Assembly: GCA_947624485.1 (NCBI GenBank) | Contig: CANQKM010000008.1 | Location: 62,001-126,000 of the forward strand | Reading direction: 5' to 3' | Source: an uncultured Clostridia bacterium | GTDB taxonomy: Bacteria; Bacillota; Clostridia; UBA1381 | DNA length: 64,000 nt | In this document: in pieces, positions 45,450 through 54,129 of the stretch | Numbering within the stretch: position 1 is the first letter of the stretch | Layout of the letters: each line of letters begins with the position of its first letter | Program-made: the position numbers and the translations under genes | Notes under the pieces: model-generated | Database searches by the model: none | Told to the model about the DNA's origin: nothing | The model's input: only the letters and a program-made list of their open reading frames with translations

Positions 45450-48400
45450 ATGGTGTCAAAGAAGATTATAGCCGCTTTTTGCGCGCTGGTCATGGTCGGT
45501 TCGCTCGCGGTTCCCGCCTTAGCGGCGACGGCTGTGTCGGACGAGAACGGCTTGGCAAATGCTATCACGTCCGGCGGAGATTACGAGCTTTCGGCGGATA
45601 TTTCAGCCGCGAACGTCGGAATAAATCAAACCCCGTCAACGGGAACGCTCGACGGCAAGGGACACACGATAACCAAGAGCAATTCCAAATGGGGCGACGC
45701 AATTCTCTACCAAAACTGCGCCGGAAACTGGACGTTTTCAAACATGACGATTGACGGAAACAAGTCGGGCGGAACATTCACCGACGCAGCGCTGTGGTAT
45801 ATGGCCGGGACAGTAAAATTCGACAACGTTAACATACGTAATTTCAAAACGTCGACCGCCGCGCGCTACGCTCTAAACTGCGCCGAAACGGTAAATATGA
45901 CGCTTAACGACGTGACGTTTGAGGACAATGAAAACGCAAGCGCGGCTGTAGATCCTGCTGATGTGTACATAGACAACGGCACGCTTCATCTTTCGGGGGA
46001 CACTAAAGCGAACGTGTATTACGCGGGCGGCTCGATAGATATATTAAGTCTTACGGGCGGCTGCGATATAACTATCACGGCGAGCGACGCGGGTAGGTAC
46101 GGCGAGCTTACAAAGCTGACTGCTCCGGCGGCGGTAAAAATGACGGCGGACGAGTCGGCGAGAAAGGTGACGCTCACACCGTCGGGCGTAAAATGGGCGC
46201 TCACAGCCGAAAAATCAAAGGCGGCCGGCGGTAAAATCACGGTATATGCGTCGGCGGCAAGCTATACGGACGAGGACAAGGCGGTGGATTTGTACGCCGC
46301 CGCGTATGATGAGGATAAGCGGCTTAAATCGGTTGATGTTTATCATGGCGCGTTGGGCGCGAAGGGCGCGTTAAATGAGGAACTCACACTCGACGCGTCC
46401 GATGCGGACGAGATTGCTGTATATCTTTGGGACGCTCAAACAAAAGAGCCGCTCACAGATAAAGCGACCGTTACAAATACGCGCGCGGACGGACTTACAT
46501 ATTATTACAGCTTTGAAAATTCTGCCGATACGTCGTCGCTGCTTCACGGCGGAGCGGCGGTCGGAAGCGGAAAGGGCATTTCCGGAAACGGTCTGACGCT
46601 CGACGGAACAAACGGCTACATGCAGCTCCCGAATAACATCATGACGGACAACATGACGATCATGGCGTGGGTCAAAACGGAAGCCGTTCAGGACTGGGCG
46701 AGAATGTTCGACTTCGGCTCGGATCAGAACAATTATTTCTTCTATTCGCCGTCGAACGGACGCGTTGAATCGAGCGTCGGCGGAACGAAGGACACAATGG
46801 ACGTCACGCCGTTTACGAACACCGGCATATGGGAGCATTACGCGGTCACGCGCACCGCGAACCATGTCGCGCTCTACCGAAACGGCGCGCTCGTCGCGGA
46901 AGCGGACTGCGCGAAAGCGGTGACGGCGATAAACGAAACATCGAACTACATAGGCAAATCGCATTACGCGAGCGACAAGTATTTTAAGGGGAATATGGAC
47001 GAGATCAAAATTTACAATAAAATCTGCACCGCCGGCGAGATAAAGGCGGCATACGACGAATACGCGTCGGAACTCAGCAATGCTGCGGCTTACAAGGACT
47101 GTGCCGACCTCGGTTTCGGCACGACCGAGCTTACGGACGGCGCATCACTTCCCGTAAAGGGCGCTAACGGCAGCGATATTACATGGACGTGTACGGACAG
47201 CGGCGTGATTAAAAATAACGCGATAGCCGCGCCGGCAGCGGGTAACGCCGACAAGCGCGTAACGCTTACCGCGGCGGTTAAAAACGGCGGAGCGGTTTAC
47301 ACGAAAGCGTTTAACGTGACAATTCTCGCCGCGCCGTCAATTACGGGACTTTCCGATTACAGCATGACGGACGTTGAGATGAAGGACGATTACCTCTTAA
47401 ACGGTACGAAAAAAATGGCGGCGTATCTGAACGATTTCGATGTAAACAAGCTCGCGTCGGGCTTTCGCAGAACGGCGGGGCTGTCCTCAACGTCTGATAC
47501 ATACCCGGGCTGGGAAACGAGCCTTATCGCGGGTCATGCGGTAGGTCACTATATGACGGCTGTCGCTCAGGGCTACAATAATACGGGCGACGAAGGGCTT
47601 CTTAAAATGTCGAATGACCTGATCGACGCACTGTACGAGGCGCAGATCAAGGAGGACACTACTGTAAACGGCAATACCGTAAAGAAGGGCTATCTGTTCG
47701 CGACAACAAACGCGTGGAGCGGCGGCAGAGTGGTAACGGGCGAGATCCAGTTTGACAACGTCGAAAACAACAAAACGAATATCACAACTCAGGCGTGGGT
47801 GCCGTGGTACACGATGCACAAGATACTTGCGGGGCTTGTCGATACATATAAGCTCACCGGCAACGAAAAGGCGCTCGAAATGGCTGACGCGCTCGGAACG
47901 TGGGTTTACAACAGAGTAGGAAGCTACGATTCGACAATGCAGGCGCGTGTATTAAATATCGAGTACGGCGGCATGAACGACGCGCTTTACGAGCTTTATA
48001 AAATTACGAAAGGTCCAAATCACGCGAAGGCGGCGCATATGTTCGACGAGGTGAGCCTGTTCGACAGCATTTACAACCACAACGATGTACTCGCGAACAA
48101 GCACGCCAACACGACGATCCCGAAAATTATCGGCGCGCTTAACCGCGTAAGAGCTATCGACGCGACGGACGGTCAGCTCGAAACGGACGCTCCCGACGCG
48201 TCGCGTAACAGGGAATATTACTTGAAGGTCGCGGAGAATTTCTGGGACATAGTCGTAAACGACCACTCATACATCACCGGCGGCAACAGTGAAAACGAGC
48301 ATTTCCGCGCGGCGCACACCGAAAACGCGTTCCGCGACGAGGTAAACTGCGAGACGTGCAATACCTACAATATGCTCAAGCTCTCGCGCGAGCTTTACAA

Positions 48401-50027
48401 GCTGACGGGCGAAAAGAAGTACGAGGACTATTACGAGGGCACGTTCCTCAACGCTATCGTGTCGAGCCAAAACCCAGAAACGGGCATGACTATGTACTTC
48501 CAGCCGATGGCGACAGGATACTTCAAGGTATTCTCGACGCCGTGGAACGATTTCTGGTGCTGCACCGGCTCGGGTATGGAAAGCTTCACGAAGCTCACCG
48601 ACAGCATCTACTATAAAAAGGACGGAATGGTTGTTGTAAATCAGTACATAAGCTCCGTGCTGACGGACGAGGACAACAACATAAAGCTCACGCAAGCATC
48701 AACTCTCCCCGACGGTGAAACGTCAAATCTCACCGTCGAGCCGATTTCGGGCGATACGCAGAGCGCGGCTGTTGTGCTGCGCGTTCCCGAATGGTGCGCG
48801 TCCGCTCCGGCGATAAAGATAAACGGCGAAAATTACAGCTATACGCAGTCGGCGGGCTACGTTACAATAAGCCGCGAGTGGAAAGCGGGCGACAAAATCG
48901 AGATCACGCTTCCGATGGAAATGCGCGCGTACGGGCTTGCGGATAATGATACCGTAACGGCGTTCAAATACGGTCCGACGCTGCTGAGCGTAGGCTTGGG
49001 CAAGGAAAATATGACCGAGGAAAGCCACGGCATGGCGGTCAGAAAGCCGAAAACGAAGGCGGACGTCAACGAGTACGTTATAATCAATTCCGATTACGGC
49101 ACGCGCGAGGAGTGGCTTAATAATCTCGGCGAAAATATGGTAAAGACCGACGGCAAGCTCGAATTCACGATGCAGAATACCGACCAACAACTCGTGTTCA
49201 CGCCGCACTACAAGCGCTATGACGAGCGTTACGGCATTTATTGGTACATATCGGGCATGACCGCGGAGGAGCAGCAGGCGCAGATACTCGCCGACAAGCA
49301 AAAGGGACGCGATGAAAATATAATTATTGATTCGATCGAGCCGTCGCACGACCAGCAGGAGAACGGTCACGGCTACACGCAGGATAAATCCACAGGCGTT
49401 GAGGGAACGGGCGATATGCCAAACTACCGCGCGATTTCAAGCGGCGGCTATGTCGATTACCCGATGGCGGTTAAAAAGGGCGTTAAGAATTATCTCTCTG
49501 TGACGTATCATTCAAGCGACAGGGACACTAAAATGACGATATACATTGGGGACACTAAACTCGCCGACGTGACCGCTTCCGGCAAGGACGAAACGACGCT
49601 TTACGAAATTCCCGAAGCGTCCGTAAACGCGGCTTTGCCTGCGGCGTCGGGTACGATTGAGGGACGCGACGCGCTCCATATAGTATTCCGCGCCGACAAG
49701 GGCACGGACGCGCCGAAAATATGCGGCATGGTAAAAATCGTGACCGACTACGGCACGAACGCGTCGCTTTCGGCTCTGACGTTCGATGAGGGAACGCTCT
49801 CACCGTCGTTTGACGCGAACGTGACGGAGTACACGCTTACGCCTACGCCCGGCGCGGAGAGTGTTACGTTGAAAGCAACTCCGGCCGACAAATACGGGCT
49901 TGTGTACGTCAACGGTACGCTGATAAACGACGCCGTGCCGAAAACCGTACAGGCTTGCGGAAAAATCACAATTACGGTTTACGCCGAGGATCACGAAACG
50001 TCCAAAACGTATACGATAGAACTGTAA
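45450..50027 (+). CDS. Secreted multidomain GH127 beta-L-arabinofuranosidase-type enzyme
   Basis: 1525 residues. Signal peptide (IIAAFCALVMVGSLAVPALA), a parallel-beta region to about 290, LamG/concanavalin-like domain (about 350-545), bacterial Ig-like domain (about 550-635), GH127 catalytic module (about 640-1290), a DUF6805-like domain (about 1300-1420) and a cadherin-like beta-sandwich (about 1435-1525). The zinc/nucleophile set of GH127 is present: E968 and C970 in NCETCNTYN, C1037 and C1038 in FWCCTGSG. It should release L-arabinose from plant glycans. No transporter or other glycosidase is adjacent. Three GGGGACACTAAA copies lie in frame (45996, 49521, 49548). Confidence 0.9.
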   Translation: MVSKKIIAAFCALVMVGSLAVPALAATAVSDENGLANAITSGGDYELSADISAANVGINQTPSTGTLDGKGHTITKSNSKWGDAILYQNCAGNWTFSNMTIDGNKSGGTFTDAALWYMAGTVKFDNVNIRNFKTSTAARYALNCAETVNMTLNDVTFEDNENASAAVDPADVYIDNGTLHLSGDTKANVYYAGGSIDILSLTGGCDITITASDAGRYGELTKLTAPAAVKMTADESARKVTLTPSGVKWALTAEKSKAAGGKITVYASAASYTDEDKAVDLYAAAYDEDKRLKSVDVYHGALGAKGALNEELTLDASDADEIAVYLWDAQTKEPLTDKATVTNTRADGLTYYYSFENSADTSSLLHGGAAVGSGKGISGNGLTLDGTNGYMQLPNNIMTDNMTIMAWVKTEAVQDWARMFDFGSDQNNYFFYSPSNGRVESSVGGTKDTMDVTPFTNTGIWEHYAVTRTANHVALYRNGALVAEADCAKAVTAINETSNYIGKSHYASDKYFKGNMDEIKIYNKICTAGEIKAAYDEYASELSNAAAYKDCADLGFGTTELTDGASLPVKGANGSDITWTCTDSGVIKNNAIAAPAAGNADKRVTLTAAVKNGGAVYTKAFNVTILAAPSITGLSDYSMTDVEMKDDYLLNGTKKMAAYLNDFDVNKLASGFRRTAGLSSTSDTYPGWETSLIAGHAVGHYMTAVAQGYNNTGDEGLLKMSNDLIDALYEAQIKEDTTVNGNTVKKGYLFATTNAWSGGRVVTGEIQFDNVENNKTNITTQAWVPWYTMHKILAGLVDTYKLTGNEKALEMADALGTWVYNRVGSYDSTMQARVLNIEYGGMNDALYELYKITKGPNHAKAAHMFDEVSLFDSIYNHNDVLANKHANTTIPKIIGALNRVRAIDATDGQLETDAPDASRNREYYLKVAENFWDIVVNDHSYITGGNSENEHFRAAHTENAFRDEVNCETCNTYNMLKLSRELYKLTGEKKYEDYYEGTFLNAIVSSQNPETGMTMYFQPMATGYFKVFSTPWNDFWCCTGSGMESFTKLTDSIYYKKDGMVVVNQYISSVLTDEDNNIKLTQASTLPDGETSNLTVEPISGDTQSAAVVLRVPEWCASAPAIKINGENYSYTQSAGYVTISREWKAGDKIEITLPMEMRAYGLADNDTVTAFKYGPTLLSVGLGKENMTEESHGMAVRKPKTKADVNEYVIINSDYGTREEWLNNLGENMVKTDGKLEFTMQNTDQQLVFTPHYKRYDERYGIYWYISGMTAEEQQAQILADKQKGRDENIIIDSIEPSHDQQENGHGYTQDKSTGVEGTGDMPNYRAISSGGYVDYPMAVKKGVKNYLSVTYHSSDRDTKMTIYIGDTKLADVTASGKDETTLYEIPEASVNAALPAASGTIEGRDALHIVFRADKGTDAPKICGMVKIVTDYGTNASLSALTFDEGTLSPSFDANVTEYTLTPTPGAESVTLKATPADKYGLVYVNGTLINDAVPKTVQACGKITITVYAEDHETSKTYTIEL
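45996..46007 (+). repeat. GGGGACACTAAA copy inside the GH127 gene (N-terminal region)
   Basis: Reads GDTK at residue 183, in the same phase as the mutL copies. Confidence 0.85.
49521..49559 (+). repeat. Two GGGGACACTAAA copies inside the GH127 gene (C-terminal region)
   Basis: AGGGACACTAAA at 49521 (RDTK, residue 1358) and GGGGACACTAAA at 49548 (GDTK, residue 1367), 27 bp apart and both in phase. Confidence 0.85.
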
Positions 50028-50029
50028 AT

Positions 50030-50068
50030 ACAAAAACCCCCATAGCCTCGCGGCTGTGGGGGTTTTGT
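50030..50068 (+). terminator. Terminator after the GH127 gene
   Basis: CAAAAACCCCCATAGCC pairs with GGCTGTGGGGGTTTTG around a TCGC loop. The remaining 200 bp to the next gene show no feature. Confidence 0.88.
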
Positions 50069-50266
50069 ATATTGTGTGTAAAAATTTGTCTCTTCGAGAG
50101 TGCAGAGGTTGGGGATTCGGTGTATTTATGCAGTTTTTTTTGGGGTGTTGGTGTTGCATATTTGCCGCATACCATGTGAGTTGCTCCCCGTGTTAGGACG
50201 GATGAAATGCTATATTGCCATGCCGCTCTTCTTAGAGGTTTTCCGCTGCTATAAATTCGCTCCGAG

Positions 50267-50953
50267 TTACATCTCGATCACTTCTCCGGCTTCGACTATC
50301 AGCGCGCTGGGCGTTACAAACTGCTCCGCTCTCTCGCGGTCAAACAGCTTGCCCGGCGACATATGGATCGGAACGGTGTGCTTCGCGCCGATAAGCTCCG
50401 CGCACTCGACCGCTTCGGGTATATCCATATTAAAATGCCCGTCGATCGGCAGGAACGCATATTCGATATTTTTGTCCTTAAGCTCCGCCATTTGGTCTGT
50501 CTTTGATGTGTCACCCGCGAAATACAGCGTTTTGCCGTTCACCGTAACAAGATAGCCGACGCACTGCTTTATGTCGTGGTTCTGGTTATACGCCTGTACA
50601 GGCTCGATATGAACGCCCGCGAAATCAAGCGTTTTATAGCCGTTGTCCGTTATCGCGTCGCTGTTTTGGAAAATCACGCAGCCGTCCGACTGCGGCACCA
50701 GGTCGATTTTGTTGTGGTCGGGGTGCTGATGCGTCACAAGAATTAAATCCGCTTCCTTGTCGTAGCCTTCGCCCGCGTACGGATCAATGTAAATTACTTT
50801 ACCCTCTCCCGTTGTAAGACGGAAGCTCGCATGTCCCTGATATAAAAGCTCTGCCATATTGTTTTCCTCCTTGTTTTCCGTATTGTTTCCGCAGCCGGCA
50901 ACAAATCCGGCTATGAGACAAAGTGATAAAATTGTTGTAAATAGTTTTTTCAT
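50267..50953 (-). CDS. Lipoprotein metallo-beta-lactamase-fold hydrolase (UlaG-like)
   Basis: 228 residues. Signal peptide with lipobox (LIAGFVAGCGNN). MBL-fold domain: LLYQGHASFRL, VTHQHPDHNKID (HxHxDH), GDTSKTDQ and HTVPIHM as metal motifs. UlaG-like proteins act on small phosphate or lactone substrates, but this one is exported, so the role is unknown. The ATG at 50953 follows GGAGGG. It starts 14 bp after the end of the SDR gene, so it is co-transcribed with it. Confidence 0.88.
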   Translation of the reverse strand: MKKLFTTILSLCLIAGFVAGCGNNTENKEENNMAELLYQGHASFRLTTGEGKVIYIDPYAGEGYDKEADLILVTHQHPDHNKIDLVPQSDGCVIFQNSDAITDNGYKTLDFAGVHIEPVQAYNQNHDIKQCVGYLVTVNGKTLYFAGDTSKTDQMAELKDKNIEYAFLPIDGHFNMDIPEAVECAELIGAKHTVPIHMSPGKLFDRERAEQFVTPSALIVEAGEVIEM

Positions 50954-50967
50954 CGGATTTCCCTCCA

Positions 50968-51801
50968 TCATTCTTGCGGCTTTAACGGGCCATAATAATA
51001 ACTTGCCGTCGCGCCGCCGTCGATAAGAATAGTTGAACCGGTAATAAATGCGCCGGCAGGACTCATAAGCAACTCTGCCACATTCGCCACCTCATCGGCA
51101 GTTCCGGGACGCCCCGCAGGACATTTTGCAAACATATTCTTGTAGAAATCACCGCGTATGCCATTAAACTCATCTATGGCAAGCGGAGTAACTATTATGC
51201 CGGGTGCAATATCGTTAAGCCTTGCTCCCCGCGTACCCCATTTTACAGACTCCGCCATCACACGTTTTTCGTTGCATCGCTTTGCCAACTGATACGCATG
51301 GAGTGTGTCGCGGATGTTTTCGGGCTGAAGCATATCAAGGCTCAAAAGCTCTTCGGCAGGAGTTGTCGCAAGAAGCTCGTCCTGTTTCGGAGTAAGTGCC
51401 GGCATTCTAAATCCGCTCTGGCTTGAAATCGTCACTCCGGCTCCTCCTGTTGCTATGACTTTTCCGACCTCCTCTAACAGCACCGCAGTTCCATAGAGGT
51501 CAACCCTTAAAATAGTTTCAATCGGCGCTTGACTCGGCGACACACCCGCGGCGTTAATCAATGCAGAAATTTCACCGTATTTCCGTGCTTCACTGATTAA
51601 ACTCAATATCGACTCACGCGAAGATAAATCCATCTCAATTGGAATTGTATCAAATCCCGCATCATTCATTATTTTCGAGATGGTCTGCGCATTTTCAATG
51701 CTTTTGTCCCCGATTACAATTTTTTTCTCGAAACCAATCCTACGCGCAATTGCCATACCTATCTGACCTGCACCTGTTAAAATCATTACATCTTTTTTCA
51801 T
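50968..51801 (-). CDS. Short-chain dehydrogenase/reductase
   Basis: 277 residues. Rossmann fold with LTGAGQIGMAIAR (TGxxxGxG), LINAAGVS, and a C-terminal IDGGATASYY. The catalytic Ser and Tyr are placed as ISSQSGF and AYQLAKR (YxxxK) respectively, with a long insert between. NAD(P)H-dependent oxidoreductase of unknown substrate. ATG at 51801 after GAGGTG. Shares a transcript with the MBL lipoprotein gene. Confidence 0.9.
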   Translation of the reverse strand: MKKDVMILTGAGQIGMAIARRIGFEKKIVIGDKSIENAQTISKIMNDAGFDTIPIEMDLSSRESILSLISEARKYGEISALINAAGVSPSQAPIETILRVDLYGTAVLLEEVGKVIATGGAGVTISSQSGFRMPALTPKQDELLATTPAEELLSLDMLQPENIRDTLHAYQLAKRCNEKRVMAESVKWGTRGARLNDIAPGIIVTPLAIDEFNGIRGDFYKNMFAKCPAGRPGTADEVANVAELLMSPAGAFITGSTILIDGGATASYYYGPLKPQE

Positions 51802-51832
51802 TGTATTCACCTCATATTTTTTTGTTGATTAT

Positions 51833-51861
51833 ATTCTATCACAATATTTTGGCATTATCAA
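51833..51861 (-). promoter_or_regulatory. Promoter of the SDR-MBL unit
   Basis: Minus strand: TTGATA (51861-51856), 17 bp, TAGAAT (51838-51833). Confidence 0.65.
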
Positions 51862-51973
51862 TTCAATTTAATTATAGATTTTATAAGTTTAACTTAATAT
51901 GAATGATTTTTGTGTCATTTTACTCGGCTGAATATACCATATAATCGCAGATTATTATTTTCATTAGAAAATC

Positions 51974-52018
51974 AAAAAAATACAGCCGACGGTTTTGTCC
52001 CGTTGGCTGTATTTTTTT
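51974..52018 (-). terminator. Terminator of the flavodoxin unit
   Basis: ATACAGCC (51980-51987) pairs with GGCTGTAT (52005-52012), extended by G-T pairs, with A/T runs on both sides. Confidence 0.85.
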
Positions 52019-52020
52019 AA

Positions 52021-52533
52021 TCAAACCGACTTTTTCGCCCATGATGCAACGGTTTTTTCGGATTTAGCCGCGTCCGCGCCGTGAACGGCAAGACCTTTTC
52101 CAAATGATGCGCCCGCGCATATTTTCTTTAAATCGCGCTCGCAGCTTCCCAAGCCGCTGCCCTCGTGCGTCATAACCGCCATAACCTTTTTGCCGCTCCA
52201 GTCGAGCTTTTCAAGCTGCGTGAACACCGCCATCGGGAACGTACCCCACCAGCACGGACCGCAAACGAAAATATTGTCGTAGCTGTCAATGCCGTCAAGA
52301 TATTTTTTCAGCTCAGGTCTTGCGCCCGCGCGCAGCTCCGCCTTCGCGTCGTCAATACATTCGTAATAATCCGCCGAATATTCCTTTACGGTTTCGATTT
52401 CAAACAAGTCGCCGCCGACCGCTTTTTGAATAAACTCCGCAACGATCTCCGTGTTGCCCTTCGCAAGGTTTTCAATTCTGCCGTTCACATAGTTTTCGCC
52501 CTTGCGCGAATAGTAAATAATAAGATTTGCCAT
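52021..52533 (-). CDS. Flavodoxin-family protein
   Basis: 170 residues. LIIYYSRKGENYVNG matches the FMN-phosphate loop, VCGPCWWGTFPMAVFTQLEKLDWSGKKVMAVMTHEGSGLG is the second flavin-binding region. Small flavodoxin of the type that serves reductases. ATG at 52533 after AAAGGAG. It follows the aldo/keto reductase gene by 26 bp, so it is probably its redox partner. Confidence 0.9.
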   Translation of the reverse strand: MANLIIYYSRKGENYVNGRIENLAKGNTEIVAEFIQKAVGGDLFEIETVKEYSADYYECIDDAKAELRAGARPELKKYLDGIDSYDNIFVCGPCWWGTFPMAVFTQLEKLDWSGKKVMAVMTHEGSGLGSCERDLKKICAGASFGKGLAVHGADAAKSEKTVASWAKKSV

Positions 52534-52559
52534 TTTTTTATTCTCCTTTCTGTTTTCAC

Positions 52560-53675
52560 TCACAGCAGCGCCGCGCTTACCTTTTCAAGCTCCTCACGGA
52601 TTTTGATATGCTGCGGACACACCTGCTCGCACCTTCCGCATTTGATACATTTATCCGCGCGCTTCAAGCCATGTCCGTCCACGAGCCAGTTCATCTGACC
52701 TGCTGCCGCGTCCTTGCTGTAGAGCGTGCAGTAATTCATCGCTGTGAATGAGCCTGAAATTCCTATCTTTTCGGGACATACCTTCGCGCAGTAATTGCAC
52801 GTCGTACACGGTATCAGCGGAATTGCCGCGAGCGCCTCGCGCGCATTTTTAAGCGTTTGCTCCTCTTTTTCACTTAAGCCGTTAAAACTTTTCATAACGG
52901 CTAAATTATCAGCCATTTGCTCAACGCTGCTCATGCCCGACAGCACGGTAATTATGCCCTCGAGATTTGCCGCGAACCGAATTGCCCACGACGCGCATGA
53001 CGCGTCCGGCTCGGCTTCCTTAAACACCTTTTCCACAGGCTCCGGCGGGTTCGCGAGCATACCGCCCTTAACCGGCTCCATGATAACGACCGGCTTGCCG
53101 TGCGCCCGTGCCACCTCATAGCAGCGGCGCGACTGTACCGCGGGATTGTCCCAGTCGGCATAGTTTATCTGAAGCTGAACGAACTCCATTTCCGGGTGAT
53201 TATTCAGTATCTCGTCAAGCTCCTCCGGCGTGGAATGAAACGAAAAGCCCATGTGCTTTATTTTGCCCTCGGCTTTTTTCTCTTTTGTCCAGTCCCACAT
53301 ATTGAAATCGTCAAACACCTTCGTCCTGAACTCGCCAAGATTATGCAGAAGATAAAAATCGAAATAGCCCGCGCCGGTGTTTTTGAGCGATGTTTCAAAC
53401 TGCGCGATCGCGTCCCCGCGCGTTTTGCAGTTGATCCAAGCCGCGTTTTTCGTCGCGAGTTGATAGCTCTTGCGCGGATAGCGCTCCACGAGCGCTTGGC
53501 GTATCGCGCTCTCGCTCTCGCCGTATGCCCACGCCGTATCGAAATATGTAAATCCTGCGCCCATGAACATATCGACCATTTCCTTAGTCTGCTCAATATC
53601 GGTCGCCCCGTCCTTCTGCGGCAGACGCATCAACCCGAATCCGAGCTTTTTGATTTCTTCGCCTAAATATTTCAT
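52560..53675 (-). CDS. Aldo/keto reductase with C-terminal 4Fe-4S ferredoxin domain
   Basis: 371 residues. TIM-barrel AKR domain (residues 1-280; GFGLMRLP, FDTAWAYGESE with catalytic Asp/Tyr, LATKNAAW, YLLHNLGEF) followed by a ferredoxin-like module with CTTCNYCAKVCP and CIKCGRCEQVCP. Such fusions are common in anaerobes and can take electrons from ferredoxin or flavodoxin; a flavodoxin gene follows. ATG at 53675 after GGAGGT. Confidence 0.93.
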   Translation of the reverse strand: MKYLGEEIKKLGFGLMRLPQKDGATDIEQTKEMVDMFMGAGFTYFDTAWAYGESESAIRQALVERYPRKSYQLATKNAAWINCKTRGDAIAQFETSLKNTGAGYFDFYLLHNLGEFRTKVFDDFNMWDWTKEKKAEGKIKHMGFSFHSTPEELDEILNNHPEMEFVQLQINYADWDNPAVQSRRCYEVARAHGKPVVIMEPVKGGMLANPPEPVEKVFKEAEPDASCASWAIRFAANLEGIITVLSGMSSVEQMADNLAVMKSFNGLSEKEEQTLKNAREALAAIPLIPCTTCNYCAKVCPEKIGISGSFTAMNYCTLYSKDAAAGQMNWLVDGHGLKRADKCIKCGRCEQVCPQHIKIREELEKVSAALL

Positions 53676-53720
53676 AATCAAACCTCCGTTTCAAAAATTA
53701 TTGCGTATTTGTTTATAAAT

Positions 53721-53749
53721 ATTATATATGCTGCGCGGCAAAAAATCAA
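53721..53749 (-). promoter_or_regulatory. Promoter of the aldo/keto reductase unit
   Basis: Minus strand: TTGATT (53749-53744), 17 bp, TATAAT (53726-53721); -35 region TTGATTTTTTG. Confidence 0.75.
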
Positions 53750-53753
53750 TTAG

Positions 53754-54119
53754 AATTTTGAATGGATTTGGAGAGTATATAATCCTGATATTAAGCTTAG
53801 TAAAGATATTTTATGGACAATACGCTCAGCAGTTAATCGTGGGAATGATTTGAATCTTCCAAGATTGGTTGGCAAAACAGCGGATGAGGCAAAGATTTTT
53901 GCAGATGAATTATATAAGAAAATAGGAAATAACGGAATAGTTATTTTCTATCCCTATTTTGTTGCACATAAAAGCGGAACATTAAGTATCTCATATGATA
54001 ACATAATTGTGGAAGCAGTAAATAAGGATTTGTGGAATCTTGTCACCAATCAAGATCTTGCTGTTTCTTTATCTTACAGTTACGACGGAACATTGTTATC
54101 ATATCACGGATTTATTTGA
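53754..54119 (+). pseudogene. AT-rich remnant of an unrecognised gene
   Basis: An open frame runs from just after a TAG (53751-53753) to a stop at 54117-54119, about 121 codons. It begins without a start codon or ribosome site and reads WIWRVYNPDIKLSK, then SAVNRGNDLNLPRLVGKT and NNGIVIFYPYFVAHKSGTL. The first ATG-like position is at 53850 and would drop a third of it. Base composition is much more AT-rich than the neighbours. It looks like the C-terminal end of an acquired gene whose 5' part was lost. Family not recognised. Confidence 0.55.
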
Positions 54120-54129
54120 AGTTATAAGG

